Shown: positions 50,490-60,372, numbered from the stretch's first letter. The stretch is 64,000 nt of DNA from an uncultured Collinsella sp. (GCA_900759335.1 CAAEUX010000036.1:1-64000), one strand, 5' to 3'. The notes: generated from the sequence alone by a model not told the origin. Numbers and translations are program-made.

Positions 50490-51131
50490 CTACATCATCC
50501 CGCCTGCTCCCAGCAGCGGGCCCAATATGGACAGAAGCAACGCCGGCAAGATGAGCGTGCCGGTGGGAATCAGCAGCTTGACCGGCGCACGCTCAATCTC
50601 GCGCTCGACCGCGGCGCGATGGGCCGCGCGAATCTCGCGACTTTGAGCCGCCAGCGTCTCGGCAAGCGGGGCACCGAGAGCAAGCGCCTGCCCCGCTGTG
50701 ATGGCAAAGGTCTCGAGCGCCCGCACATCCAGGTCGCGCGCGGCCGCCAGAAGCTCATCCTCTCGCGTCCCTACGCCCACCCGCCATGCCATGCAGGCTC
50801 GCTCAAGGCGGAGCGCCAACGTCGATCGGCGATTGGCGCAAAAAACCTCAAGCGCCGCATCGAACGAAAGGCCGGCCGAAAGCCCCAGACGCACCACGTC
50901 GATCATCTCGGACACCTCGCCGAGCGACACCTGCGCCGTACCACCCGTGCCGAGCATGCCCCTCAACCGTGCTACCAGGACATCGGTCACCGATCGGGCA
51001 GCCGCAACAACCAGCAGCGCCTCGCGTTTGCAGACCTGGGCGATCTTGCATGCGTCCGCACGATTGAGCCCTGTCACGATAAACACGCTGAGCGCGCACA
51101 GGCATGCCGCGACCCCGACCAGGGCACTCAT
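50490..51131 (-). CDS. tadC: Tad pilus platform protein TadC
   Basis: A 213-residue T2SSF-domain membrane protein: GEVSEMIDVVRLGLSAGLSF, LETFAITAGQALALGAPLAE and a C-terminal helix (LLIPTGTLILPALLLSILGP). ATG at 51131 overlaps the tadB stop in ATGA. It is shorter than Gram-negative TadC but comparable to actinobacterial forms. Confidence 0.88.
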   Translation of the reverse strand: MSALVGVAACLCALSVFIVTGLNRADACKIAQVCKREALLVVAAARSVTDVLVARLRGMLGTGGTAQVSLGEVSEMIDVVRLGLSAGLSFDAALEVFCANRRSTLALRLERACMAWRVGVGTREDELLAAARDLDVRALETFAITAGQALALGAPLAETLAAQSREIRAAHRAAVEREIERAPVKLLIPTGTLILPALLLSILGPLLGAGGMM

Positions 51132-52054
51132 AGCTCCACCCGCATAATGCGTCGGATGACCACCAGGGCGACGGCGTTGAGGGCAAGTCCCAGTACCACG
51201 GCACCGGCACCCGCCGGCGTTGCAAGGCCGCGGCGAAAGTCGGCCGAAAGCAGCGCCAGCACCGCGCACATACCCGCCGGCATCGCCGAGACCATGTGTG
51301 CCGACATACGAGCCTGCGATGTCTTGACGTCCAAGCGGCGCTTGAGCTCAATGCGCTCCCCCACCATGCTCGACGCCTCGGACAACAGGTCGGCAAGCGG
51401 GGCACCGGTTCGCTGCGACACCTTGAGCGCCAAGGTGACAAGCGAAAGGCCGGGGGCATCGATACGGTCGAGTAGGTCATCCAACGCATCAGTCGCCGAG
51501 ACGCCGCAGTCGATCGCCGTCGCCACGCGCAAAAACTCGGTATGCACCGGCTCTTGCGCGTGAGTTCCCACAAACCTCATGCCCTGGGCCAGCGAATGAC
51601 CCGAGGCGAGCGACATAGAGAGCGCCGTAAAGGCCTCGGGCATGGCTTCTTCCACATCGTGTTGCTCGCGGCGACGGTCGAAGGTGTCGCGAGCGGCGCC
51701 TACGCCAAACGGTGCGAGCAGCCCCAGGACAAAGCCGATGGGCGACAGCGATACGACAGTCAGGGCAATGCCGCAGACACCACTCGATAGCAGCAAGCAT
51801 GTCAGGCGCACCTCGTCATCCTCGATAACAAGACCAAGGCGATGTGCTGGAACCAGCGCCGCCCAGGAGCGGGCAATCTTTTTTAGCAGGTCGTTTTCTA
51901 CCAACTCGCGCGGCAGCCTCTCGGCAACCGACTCAAGCGCATGGCGGACCAGTTCCGCCGGCGGCACGCGCGACACACGAGGCTCCACCCCGCACGCCAC
52001 CGCGGCAGAAAGCCCTGTCAAGCCCCCTACGACGAGGGGCACAACGATCTCCAT
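51128..52054 (-). CDS. tadB: Tad pilus platform protein TadB
   Basis: A 308-residue inner-membrane platform protein with two helices near 95-130 (CLLLSSGVCGIALTVVSLSP and following), a T2SSF domain (MPEAFTALSMSLASGHSLAQ), and C-terminal helices. It overlaps tadA by 28 nt. Confidence 0.88.
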   Translation of the reverse strand: MEIVVPLVVGGLTGLSAAVACGVEPRVSRVPPAELVRHALESVAERLPRELVENDLLKKIARSWAALVPAHRLGLVIEDDEVRLTCLLLSSGVCGIALTVVSLSPIGFVLGLLAPFGVGAARDTFDRRREQHDVEEAMPEAFTALSMSLASGHSLAQGMRFVGTHAQEPVHTEFLRVATAIDCGVSATDALDDLLDRIDAPGLSLVTLALKVSQRTGAPLADLLSEASSMVGERIELKRRLDVKTSQARMSAHMVSAMPAGMCAVLALLSADFRRGLATPAGAGAVVLGLALNAVALVVIRRIMRVEL

Positions 52055-53355
52055 TCGTCCACCTCCTCTTGTGTGAGCGTTCCCGAGCGCAGGCCCTCCG
52101 CGATAAACGGAGGCTCGCGATCGAGCGTCCAGGTGCGCGTGGCGGCATCGAACGTCACGTAGCGCTCAAGCTCCACGCCGCCTGACGTGCCGCGTCGCAC
52201 CCCCGAATAGGAGGACACGAAACGCCTGCCGTCCGCATGACGCTCGGACATCACGATGCCGTCGAGCGCCATGGCAATCTGCTCCTCGATAAGCTCGCTC
52301 GGCAGATCGATGCCATAGCGCGCAAGCAGCGTCAAACGCACCACGGTCTCCTGCTCGGTGCCTGCATGAAGCGTGGTGAGCGATCCGTCGTGCCCGGTGT
52401 TCATGGCCTGCAGCATGTCGCAACATTCCGCACCGCGCACCTCACCCACCACAATACGGTCGGGACGCATGCGCAGGGCGTTGGTCACCAGATCGCGGAT
52501 TGTCACCGCGCCCTCGCCCTCAATTGAAGCCTCGCGCGCCTCCAGGCGAACCACATGCGGGTGATGCGCAAACTTGAGCTCGGCGGAGTCCTCGATCGTC
52601 ACGATGCGCTCGCCGGTGGATATCTCGCACGACAGCGCGTTGAGCAGCGTGGTCTTGCCCGATCCCGTGCCACCCGCAACCGCCAGATCTTGACGCAGCG
52701 ACACCGCACACGACAGCAGTTGCGCATACCAAAGCGGCAGCGACCCCAGGCCCACAAGCTCGTCCAACGAACAGATGCGATCTGAGAACTTGCGGATGGT
52801 GAGGATTGGTCCATCAATCGCCACGGGCGGGATCACCGCGTTGACGCGATAGCCCGTCTTGAGGCGGGCGTTGACAATGGGGCTGCGCTCGTCGATGCGC
52901 CTGCCCAGCGGCGAGATGATGCGGTCGATGAGCACGCGGATCTGCTCGTCATCCTCAAATGCATGCTCGATGGGATATAAGACGCCGCCGCGTTCAAAGA
53001 AAGCCGAGCGGCAACCGTTGACCATGATTTCGGTGACGGTGTCGTCCTCGATGAGCGGCTGCAGCGGGCCCAGGCCCACCACGTCGTCCAAGATCTCGTC
53101 GATGATGGTCTCGCGCTCGGGCGTCGCCAGGTCGCCCGGCTCCTCCACGTTGAGCGCCGCCTCCACCGCAGGACGCAATTCCGAGCGGGCGCGCGCCGGA
53201 TCGATGTATGCGCTGATACGCGCCACCTCGTCATAGCCCATGCGGTCCATCACGGCGCGCTTGGTGCGGCGCTTGACGGCACGGTGGCGCCCCGCATCAA
53301 CAGGCGCCGCCGCCGCGGCCGCACCGGCTTCCTTAATCCTTGTTTGCAAGCTCAT
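52027..53355 (-). CDS. tadA: Tad pilus assembly ATPase TadA/CpaF
   Basis: A 442-residue secretion ATPase. Walker [15 protein letters not shown] (about 224-237), the Asp box [14 protein letters not shown], Walker B region [15 protein letters not shown] and the His box [14 protein letters not shown] are all visible. An N-terminal domain with [16 protein letters not shown] is typical of CpaF. It powers pilus extrusion. Confidence 0.95.
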   Translation of the reverse strand: MSLQTRIKEAGAAAAAAPVDAGRHRAVKRRTKRAVMDRMGYDEVARISAYIDPARARSELRPAVEAALNVEEPGDLATPERETIIDEILDDVVGLGPLQPLIEDDTVTEIMVNGCRSAFFERGGVLYPIEHAFEDDEQIRVLIDRIISPLGRRIDERSPIVNARLKTGYRVNAVIPPVAIDGPILTIRKFSDRICSLDELVGLGSLPLWYAQLLSCAVSLRQDLAVAGGTGSGKTTLLNALSCEISTGERIVTIEDSAELKFAHHPHVVRLEAREASIEGEGAVTIRDLVTNALRMRPDRIVVGEVRGAECCDMLQAMNTGHDGSLTTLHAGTEQETVVRLTLLARYGIDLPSELIEEQIAMALDGIVMSERHADGRRFVSSYSGVRRGTSGGVELERYVTFDAATRTWTLDREPPFIAEGLRSGTLTQEEVDEWRSLCPSS

Positions 53356-54998
53356 CGCGAATCACCCTCGCGCGACCAGGGAAGACGGATACGTGGGCGC
53401 TCGGTGCGCGTCGCGCGGTCGGTGACCATGTCACTCCAGGGACCGACGGCGCAGCCTAGCTCCACGAGCATCTCGCGCGTGGCTTCGCGCACGCTGGTGG
53501 CAAAAGCGCTGGTCTGGCCCACCGCCTCGTCAGCACGGCCGAATGCCATGAGCGCCGTCAAGTCCTGCCCGCCGTCGGCAATGCGAATCTTGGAGCTCAA
53601 CGCGCAGGTAATCTCAAAGCGCATGGCGACATCCTCGTCGGCGCCGCGTGCGCCAAACCGGTTGAATACGGCGCTCATGCGCGTACGCGGCACGCCCACA
53701 CGGCTCGCCAGTTCGATAACGCGTGCCGCGGACGTCGCAGATGACACCGATTGATCGCCCACGACCAGGCAGCGGTCGCTTGCCGCCACCGCGGCCGCCA
53801 CGGCGTCACCCCAAAAGACCGAGGTGTCGACAAGCACCACGTCGGATTCGCGGCGCAAGACGTCAAGCAGCAGCTCCACCGGACGCGCCATGAGCTCGGC
53901 CTGTTCGGGCGCGGCGACCGGGCCCCAAAGCGTGACGCCCGGGGCCACGCGCATCGAGGCGGCCACGATGTCCGATTCGGCGAGTGCGCCCGCAGCCGAT
54001 GGCTCGATAAGCGTCGCCATGTCATGCGGGGCATCGGCGCCCAACAGGTCGTAGAGGTTTCCAAACATCAGGTCCAAGTCGAGCACGGCAGCACGCAGGC
54101 CCAGCAGCGACGCCGCGTGCGACATGGCGGCGACGATCGTCGACTTGCCGCAACCGCCCGAACCCGAGACGGCGCAGACAACCGGAGCTCGATGCGACGG
54201 AGCGGCGGCATCCGCCGGCGGCGCGGGGGCAGGCGACGCGGGCACGGACGGCAACGTCCCCGTCTCCCCGGCAGCGCTCATATGCTGCGCCCAAGCCGGC
54301 ATGGCAGGTTGCTCGGTCTGCGGGACCGAGTCTGGAGACTTCACGGTCGCATCGACACGCACGCTGTCGCTCTCGGCAAGCCCCTCCACCTCGTCGAGCT
54401 CATCGACCAGGCTCACGCCATGCACGTATCCCATATCAGCATCCAAAAGATCCTCGCCATACGGCACCGGCTCTCCGACTTCATCGTATGCAAGGGGATC
54501 CCGGGGACACCGACCATGCTCGGCTTCCGCTTTTCCATAATCATCAACACGCGGGCCTCTTGTAGCGCGAGGCGCCCCGGGTTCCCTATCAACAAAAGCA
54601 TCGGGCTCAATCGTCAGACACCGGTCGTAGTCAACCGTTCCCTCGCCCGCGCGCCCGTTGCCGCATATGCTACGCGCAGCGATAACCTCGGTCGCCCCTG
54701 CGCGAAACAGTCCCTCGATATCCGAAGGATCGAGCGTCTCTATCAGTACGACCACGCGGCTCACGCGGCCCTCGGCCGTCAGGCGCGCAACGGTCTTTCG
54801 CACGTCTTCGGCATCGAACAGAGCTGCCGCGATAATCGCCGCCCCGCGACGCGACGGAAACGCCCGTGCCATGGACACCAGCCCATCCAGGTCGCCCACG
54901 CGAAGCACCTGCGCGCCCGCATCGCGGCCCTCGACTTCCCGCTGCAGCAATCCGTAATCACCGCACGCGCAGCATGCAAGCCAGATCGCTTTCATCAC
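53352..54998 (-). CDS. tadZ: TadZ/CpaE-like ParA-family localisation ATPase
   Basis: A 548-residue protein. An N-terminal receiver-like domain (about 1-110) leads to a long linker rich in Pro, Ala, Asp and Glu. The MinD/ParA domain then has the deviant Walker A SGSGGCGKSTIVAAM (about 282-296) and LDLDLMFGNLYDLLGAD. Such proteins place Tad machinery at the pole. It overlaps tadA by 4 nt. Confidence 0.85.
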   Translation of the reverse strand: MMKAIWLACCACGDYGLLQREVEGRDAGAQVLRVGDLDGLVSMARAFPSRRGAAIIAAALFDAEDVRKTVARLTAEGRVSRVVVLIETLDPSDIEGLFRAGATEVIAARSICGNGRAGEGTVDYDRCLTIEPDAFVDREPGAPRATRGPRVDDYGKAEAEHGRCPRDPLAYDEVGEPVPYGEDLLDADMGYVHGVSLVDELDEVEGLAESDSVRVDATVKSPDSVPQTEQPAMPAWAQHMSAAGETGTLPSVPASPAPAPPADAAAPSHRAPVVCAVSGSGGCGKSTIVAAMSHAASLLGLRAAVLDLDLMFGNLYDLLGADAPHDMATLIEPSAAGALAESDIVAASMRVAPGVTLWGPVAAPEQAELMARPVELLLDVLRRESDVVLVDTSVFWGDAVAAAVAASDRCLVVGDQSVSSATSAARVIELASRVGVPRTRMSAVFNRFGARGADEDVAMRFEITCALSSKIRIADGGQDLTALMAFGRADEAVGQTSAFATSVREATREMLVELGCAVGPWSDMVTDRATRTERPRIRLPWSREGDSR

Positions 54999-55654
54999 TC
55001 GTCGCCTCCGCTCTTTTTGCCGCGCACCGTGGCGGGAATCGTCAAACTGACCGTCCCCTTACCCGAGGCCCCCAGCAATTCCTTAACGTCTTCGGGGTCG
55101 GCCGCCAGCGTCACCCATTCGATCTTGCCTTCACGCGTGGCGCCGGCATCTTCGCTGGTATCGATTACGCGCGCGCCGCACAGCCGATCGGTTACGCCGT
55201 CCTTTTGCACGTACACGTCCACGTAGCTGCCCACGCCCGTGGCGCCCCCGACCGAATGCTCGGCATCGACCGCCACCGAAACGGCGACCTTGCCTTTGGG
55301 CACCTCGAGCGTGTGGGTTTCGGCCTTGGTGTAGACATCGCAAATCACGGCATTTTTAGGGATGCGCGAGGTCGTCACGTCGCCGCGCACCTGGCGCAGC
55401 TCGGTCGCCGCATCGCGCGGCAGCAGGCTCGCCAGCCATTCCTGGGTTATGACATTGGTCTCGTCGAGGGTCTCGCCCACATCGATATCACGCGCCGCGA
55501 CGCACACCTCGACGCGATCGCCGCCATACTTGGCCAGCGTCTCGGCCTGGACCTGCTCAGCCTGCGAGCGAATCGACGATGCGTAGACCATGCAGAGCAG
55601 CGCGGCGAGCACACCCGCGATTAGACTGATGGCGATGCGCTTGCTCTTGTTCAC
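54995..55654 (-). CDS. cpaB: CpaB/RcpC-like pilus assembly protein
   Basis: A 219-residue protein with an N-terminal helix (RIAISLIAGVLAALLCMVYA) followed by a SAF-domain (VCVAARDIDVGETLDETNVI, SRIPKNAVICDVYTKAE) typical of CpaB. GTG at 55654 has GGAG 6-7 nt upstream. First gene of the Tad operon. The gap upstream (55655-55906) carries GGTGCTAC direct repeats around a GGGC-GCCC hairpin at about 55670-55698. Confidence 0.85.
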   Translation of the reverse strand: MNKSKRIAISLIAGVLAALLCMVYASSIRSQAEQVQAETLAKYGGDRVEVCVAARDIDVGETLDETNVITQEWLASLLPRDAATELRQVRGDVTTSRIPKNAVICDVYTKAETHTLEVPKGKVAVSVAVDAEHSVGGATGVGSYVDVYVQKDGVTDRLCGARVIDTSEDAGATREGKIEWVTLAADPEDVKELLGASGKGTVSLTIPATVRGKKSGGDE

Positions 55655-55851
55655 GGCCGCTCCTCTCAAGGTAGCACCGGGCGGATGCCCGTAGCACCAT
55701 TGTCCGAGCGGGCAAGCAGCAAAACGGTGCGATCGCGATCTTGGTTTTGAGTGTCAAACCAATTGCCGACCAAAAGCTGACCGGCCCGTCAAGCTCGTGG
55801 CAAGGTTTTGGTCAGCACGTCAGCAAAACGCACGTTTAGGGGCGCATCGGC

Positions 55852-55890
55852 AATAAAAAAGCCGCCTCCCGTACCATTGGGAGACGGCTG
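55852..55890 (-). terminator. Terminator of rsgA
   Basis: Minus-strand AGCCGTCTCCC-AATGGTAC-GGGAGGCGGCT followed by TTTTTATTG, 17 nt after the rsgA stop. Confidence 0.9.
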
Positions 55891-55906
55891 TCATAGGTAG
55901 ATTCAA

Positions 55907-57091
55907 TTACAGATGGACATCGGGATCGAGCATCTGAGCACTCACACGCATGGATGACGCCAGGTTTTGGAACGTCTCCAGGCGCAGGCTGTCGATTTGC
56001 CCGGCATCCTCGGCCTCGCGAACGGCGCAGCCCGGTTCGTGGGTATGCGTGCAGTCGCCAAACCGGCACGCACGCGACGCCTCGACGATCTCGGGAAACG
56101 CGCGTGCCAAGCCCCGCTCATGCCCCACGAGCGGCAGACTGCGCAGGCCCGGCGCGTCAGTAATAACGCCGGCTTCGCCCGGCAGCGCCACCATCACACG
56201 CGCGACCGTGGTGTGACGACCCTGGTCATCGCGCTCACGCACGCCGCCGGTCGCCAACGTATCGTGGCCCAACAGTGCGTTGAGCAGCGTCGATTTGCCG
56301 GCACCCGACTCGCCCAGGATCATGGCGCAGCTCCCGGCGGACACGCAGGCGCGCACCTCGTCCAGGCCACGGCCTTCGGCAGAAGATGTCACGATTACGC
56401 GCACGTCCGGACCCACCAGGCGGCGCACGCGGTCCAGATCGCGGTCGAGCTCATCGGTGCCGCAACGGTCGGCCTTGGTGAGTACCACCACCGGCTCGGC
56501 ATCGCAATCGAGCGCCAACACCAGCGAGCGCGCCACGCGGTCGAGCAGTACCTCGCCGGCGCCGAGCGCCTGCACGATCAGCACGCTATCCACGTTGGAG
56601 CAAAGCACCTGACGCTCGCCGCGAGCGCGTCCGCGCCAACGCTCAAAACTCGTGCGGCGCGGCAGCACGCACTCGATCACGCCCATGTCGTGCCCGGGCG
56701 CACGACGCACCGCCACGCGATCGCCCACGGCGGGCAGCAGAACCTCGTCCTCGCCACGCGACTTGGCAAACCCCACGGCATGCTCGGCACGAAAGGTGTC
56801 ATCGGCAGTCGCCACCAGCGGAAACCCACGATCCAGGCGCACCACGGCACCAAGCTGCATCTGCTCGGGCTCCTCGGCCCGAGCACAATAATCATCGAAG
56901 GCAGCCCGCTGAGCATCATCGACCGGCAGATCGTCGAACGCCGGAACATCCTGCAGCGCATCGAGTCCCGGCACGCTTGCCAGCAGCTCCTCGGCAGACG
57001 CGGGAGCTTCGGTCGCAAGCTTCCGACGACGATCGCGCTTAGCCCGCGCCCCCGTCGTCTTTTTCTTCGCCTTAGCCTTAGCCTTGCCCAC
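55907..57091 (-). CDS. rsgA: Ribosome small-subunit-dependent GTPase RsgA
   Basis: A 394-residue circularly permuted GTPase that checks 30S maturation. An N-terminal basic extension (KAKAKAKKKTTGARAKRDRR) precedes the OB fold. G4 VVLTKADRCG comes before the P-loop LGESGAGKSTLLNALLG, confirming permutation. The C-terminal zinc module is CRFGDCTHTHEPGC. GTG at 57091 follows GGGAGG at 5 nt; the longer frame to 57196 includes the upstream terminator and is rejected. Confidence 0.94.
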   Translation of the reverse strand: MGKAKAKAKKKTTGARAKRDRRRKLATEAPASAEELLASVPGLDALQDVPAFDDLPVDDAQRAAFDDYCARAEEPEQMQLGAVVRLDRGFPLVATADDTFRAEHAVGFAKSRGEDEVLLPAVGDRVAVRRAPGHDMGVIECVLPRRTSFERWRGRARGERQVLCSNVDSVLIVQALGAGEVLLDRVARSLVLALDCDAEPVVVLTKADRCGTDELDRDLDRVRRLVGPDVRVIVTSSAEGRGLDEVRACVSAGSCAMILGESGAGKSTLLNALLGHDTLATGGVRERDDQGRHTTVARVMVALPGEAGVITDAPGLRSLPLVGHERGLARAFPEIVEASRACRFGDCTHTHEPGCAVREAEDAGQIDSLRLETFQNLASSMRVSAQMLDPDVHL

Positions 57092-57140
57092 AAGCGCCTC
57101 CCAGCACCACAAATCACAACTGAGCAGGTATTTTACCCAC

Positions 57141-57176
57141 AAAAAAGAGCTGGTCGAGCAAACGCTCGACCAGCTC
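57141..57176 (-). terminator. Terminator of the P-type ATPase gene
   Basis: Minus-strand GAGCTGGTCGAG-CGTTTG-CTCGACCAGCTC followed by TTTTTTGTG: a perfect 12-bp stem. It lies 142 nt after the ATPase stop, beyond the palindrome at 57234. Confidence 0.9.
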
Positions 57177-57233
57177 ACATACTTTCCCTTAGCCAATGGT
57201 CCCGAGAGGTTATCCGAAGGCCCGCCCGCCGGG

Positions 57234-57311
57234 AGGGGTTTCTTCTGAGCGATCCCGCAGCGCGAAGCGCGAGGACCAGTGAGGGAGAAAGGGCGTGGGG
57301 CGGGCCCGGAC
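57234..57311. repeat. Palindrome between ATPase stop and terminator
   Basis: TCCGAAGGCCCGCCCGCC pairs imperfectly with GGCGTGGGGCGGGCCCGGA (arms at 57234-57251 and 57293-57311). An inner hairpin with CGCAGCGC-GAA-GCGCGAG resembles the apex of family A. It begins 8 nt after the ATPase stop. Confidence 0.7.
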
Positions 57312-57318
57312 GAGAGCG

Positions 57319-60000
57319 TTACTCTTTTTCCACAGCGCGCATGATCGCCTTGTAGATCTCCATCAGCGGAATGATCAGGAAGGCAAGGCCCAGGGCGGCG
57401 ATAACGCCCTTGAGCTCAAGCGTCACGGGGCCAAAGAACATCTCGGCAAGCGTCGGCTGAACGGTCACGATAACCGTCAGCACCAGCGCCAGCGCGGCAG
57501 ATGCCCACAGCCACTTGTTCTGCTTCTTCATGCTAAACAGCGACGCACGACGGCTGCGCATATTGAAGCAGTGGAAGATCTCGACCATGTTGAGCGTGAT
57601 GAACGCCATCATCACGCCTTCCTCGTCGGCATTGCCGGCGATCATATCGGCGATGTGGATGTAGCCCATGTCAAAGTACACGCCCACAAAGAAGCTCGCC
57701 AGCACCAGCACGGTGATGATCAAGCCCTGGACCACACAGTCCAGACCCATATTACCGGCAAAGACGCCGTCCTTGGCGTTGCGCGGCTTGCGCTTCATGA
57801 TGTCGCCCTCGGCATCCTCCATGCCCAGCGCGAGCGCGGGGAAGCAGTCGGTGACCAGGTTCACCCACAGCAGCTGCACCGGCTGGAAGATGGTAAAGCC
57901 GATGAGCGTGGCGATAAACACCGAGAACACCTCGGCAAGGTTAGCCGAAAGCAGGAACTGGATGACCTTGCGGATATTGTCGTAGATGCGGCGACCCTCT
58001 TCGCAGGCGCCGATGATGGTGGCGAAGTTGTCGTCGGCAAGCACCATGTCGGCGACGTTCTTGGTGACGTCGGTACCGGTGATGCCCATGCCAACGCCGA
58101 TGTCGGCGCGCTTGATGGACGGGGCATCGTTGACGCCGTCGCCCGTCATGGCCACGATCTGGTCGCGCGACTTCCAGGCCTCGACGATGCGGGTCTTGTG
58201 CTCGGGCTGGACGCGAGCGTACACGCCGTAGTCCTCGATGTGCGCGTCGAGCTCCTCGTCGCTCATGCGATCGAGATCGGCACCGGTGATGGCATGGCTG
58301 CGATCGGTGACGATTCCCAGCTGCTTGGCAATGGCCACGGCGGTGTCGATATGGTCGCCCGTGATCATGACGGTGCGAATACCGGCATCATGGGCCTCGC
58401 GGATGGCGTCGGCGACCTCGGGGCGGACAGGGTCAATCATGCCGGACAGGCCGCAGAAGACCAGGTCGTGCTCGAGCGCAGCGGGGCTGCAGTCTGCCGG
58501 AACCTCGGTGTAGGTGCGGCTTGCCAGCGCCAGCACGCGCAGGGCCTCGTCGGCCATGGCCTTGTTGGCGGCCACGAGCTCGGCACGGCGCTCCTCAGTC
58601 AGGGGGACGACCCTATCGCCCTCGTAGATGTGGGTGCACAGGCCGATTACCACGTCGGGCGCGCCCTTGGTGTACTGCTCGTACTCGCCGTCCAGGGTCT
58701 CGACGACCACGGACATCATCTTGCGGCCCGAGTCGAACGGGGCCTCGCCCACGCGCGGGTGCTCGGCAGTCAGGCCAGTGAGACCAGCCTTGCCGGCATC
58801 GTTGACGAGCGCGCACTCAGTCGGCTCGCCCACGGCCTCGCCCAGCTCCTCGTCCCACTGGGCATCGGAGCACAGTGCCATACCGGCCAGGAACTTCTCC
58901 TTGGGCGCAGCGAGCTCGTGCTTGACGACGGTCATCTTGTTCTGGGTAAGGGTGCCGGTCTTGTCGGAGCAGATGGTCTGCGTGCAGCCAAGGGTCTCGA
59001 CGGCAGAAAGCTTGCGGATGATCGCCTGGCGCTTGGCCATCTTGGTCACGCCGAGCGAAAGCACGATGGTCACGACGGCGACCAGGCCCTCGGGGATGGC
59101 GGCGACGGCAAGCGAGACGGCGACCATAAAGGTGTCGAGCAGGGCAGTCGGGTCGGTAAGGACGTTGCCCACGCCGTGACGGATGATGTCGACGCCAAAG
59201 ATGACGACGCAGATGACGATCACCATAATGGTGAGGATGCGGCTGAGCTCGGCAAGCTTCACCTGCAGCGGCGTAAGCTCTTCCTTGGCCTCGGCCAGGG
59301 CACCGGCAATCTTGCCCATCTCGGTATCCATGCCGGTGCCGACCACGACGGCGCGGCCACGGCCGTACACAACGGTGGAACCCATGTAGCACATGTTCTT
59401 GCGATCGCCGAGCGGCACGTCATCGGTGCCCGCGGCAAGCTCGATCACGTTGGCGTGCTTCTCTACGGGCACGGACTCGCCGGTGAGTGCGGCCTCTTCG
59501 ATCTTCATCGTGGCGCTCTCGAGCACGCGGCAGTCGGCCGGAACGGAGTCGCCCGCCTCGAGCATGATCACGTCACCGGGCACGAGCTCGGCGCTCGGCA
59601 GGAGCACGAGCTTGCCGTCGCGCAGTACCTTGGACTGCGCCGCGCTCATCTCCTGCAGGGCCTCGAGGGCCTCCTCGCTCTTGGCTTCCTGGACCACGCC
59701 CAGCACCGAGTTGACGATAACGACGAACATGATGATGGCGACATCGGCAAAGTCGGGCTCGCCCTTGACCATGCCCGTGAGCGCACTGATAACCGCGGCC
59801 GCGATCAGCATGATGACCATGGGGTCTGCCATCTGCTCAAAGAAGCGCTTCCACAGCGGCGTCTTCTTGGCTTCCTCGAGCTTGTTAGGGCCTGTCTTGG
59901 CGAGACGCGACGACGCCTCGCCAGTGCTCAGGCCGAGGTTCTCATCGACGCCCTGGTCGCTGAGCACCTCCGCCGCGGCGGACAGGTATTCCTTTTGCAT
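57319..60000 (-). CDS. P-type cation-transporting ATPase (Ca2+-ATPase type)
   Basis: An 893-residue P2-type ATPase. Actuator LTGESVPVEKH, M4 AAIPEGLVAVVTIVLSLGV, phosphorylation site ICSDKTGTLTQNK (Asp about 345), MITGDHIDTAVAIA and MTGDGVNDAPSIKRADIGVG are in place, with ten predicted helices. PEGL rather than CPC argues for Ca2+/Mn2+ or similar, not soft metals. ATG at 60000 has AGGAGGGG 7 nt upstream, but this site is buried in a leader hairpin (60012-60063). Confidence 0.93.
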   Translation of the reverse strand: MQKEYLSAAAEVLSDQGVDENLGLSTGEASSRLAKTGPNKLEEAKKTPLWKRFFEQMADPMVIMLIAAAVISALTGMVKGEPDFADVAIIMFVVIVNSVLGVVQEAKSEEALEALQEMSAAQSKVLRDGKLVLLPSAELVPGDVIMLEAGDSVPADCRVLESATMKIEEAALTGESVPVEKHANVIELAAGTDDVPLGDRKNMCYMGSTVVYGRGRAVVVGTGMDTEMGKIAGALAEAKEELTPLQVKLAELSRILTIMVIVICVVIFGVDIIRHGVGNVLTDPTALLDTFMVAVSLAVAAIPEGLVAVVTIVLSLGVTKMAKRQAIIRKLSAVETLGCTQTICSDKTGTLTQNKMTVVKHELAAPKEKFLAGMALCSDAQWDEELGEAVGEPTECALVNDAGKAGLTGLTAEHPRVGEAPFDSGRKMMSVVVETLDGEYEQYTKGAPDVVIGLCTHIYEGDRVVPLTEERRAELVAANKAMADEALRVLALASRTYTEVPADCSPAALEHDLVFCGLSGMIDPVRPEVADAIREAHDAGIRTVMITGDHIDTAVAIAKQLGIVTDRSHAITGADLDRMSDEELDAHIEDYGVYARVQPEHKTRIVEAWKSRDQIVAMTGDGVNDAPSIKRADIGVGMGITGTDVTKNVADMVLADDNFATIIGACEEGRRIYDNIRKVIQFLLSANLAEVFSVFIATLIGFTIFQPVQLLWVNLVTDCFPALALGMEDAEGDIMKRKPRNAKDGVFAGNMGLDCVVQGLIITVLVLASFFVGVYFDMGYIHIADMIAGNADEEGVMMAFITLNMVEIFHCFNMRSRRASLFSMKKQNKWLWASAALALVLTVIVTVQPTLAEMFFGPVTLELKGVIAALGLAFLIIPLMEIYKAIMRAVEKE

Positions 60001-60011
60001 ATAGAGTCCCC

Positions 60012-60063
60012 TCCTGGGATTCGGGCCACTCAGCAGATTGATGCCCGATCATAATTCCCAGGA
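60012..60063 (-). promoter_or_regulatory. Leader hairpin covering the ATPase ribosome site
   Basis: On the minus strand, TCCTGGGA (60063-60056) pairs with TCCCAGGA (60019-60012), and inside them CGGGC pairs with GCCCG. The 3' arm contains the AGGA of the AGGAGGGG ribosome site. The stem could gate translation. No known riboswitch consensus was recognised. Confidence 0.5.
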
Positions 60064-60209
60064 GAAGGGCAAGGGCTCATCAAGGCTGCCGTGCTGAGCG
60101 GCAGTTGATAGTGGGGCTATGGTACCCCAAAGCGACGCGTCTAGCCAAAACAATCCATTTGGAAATATGGTCCATAAGCAACGGTGCAGACCGTGTGATG
60201 CTCAACATT

Positions 60210-60225
60210 GATAAAACGTTTTATC
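60210..60225. promoter_or_regulatory. Perfect 16-bp palindrome, operator candidate
   Basis: GATAAAAC-GTTTTATC, centred on CG, lies in the 441-nt gap between the divergent ATPase and pyk genes. A perfect palindrome with a central CG is the style of LacI-family operators. Which of the two genes it controls is unknown. Confidence 0.5.
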
Positions 60226-60372
60226 TTCGGCGCGTCATCAAACTGAAATATCGCCCAGATAGCAGCGGTTAGAACGGTTGGTAAAGTTTTTGCATATACC
60301 GTTTTTCCGCAAATAATGAACTTCTAATTCGGCATACGGTCGATTTTTTGGGGTATTCGGTCGTCATTTCGT

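Noticed and set aside
57295..60054. A 919-residue plus-strand open frame opposite the P-type ATPase
   Set aside because: Composition is dominated by His, Gly, Asp and Leu, as expected for the antisense of a GC-rich gene; the ATPase motifs on the other strand are unambiguous.
60064..60180. yybP-ykoY (manganese) riboswitch upstream of the P-type ATPase
   Set aside because: I looked for the conserved core sequences and did not find them; only generic hairpins such as CTGCCG/CGGCAG are present.
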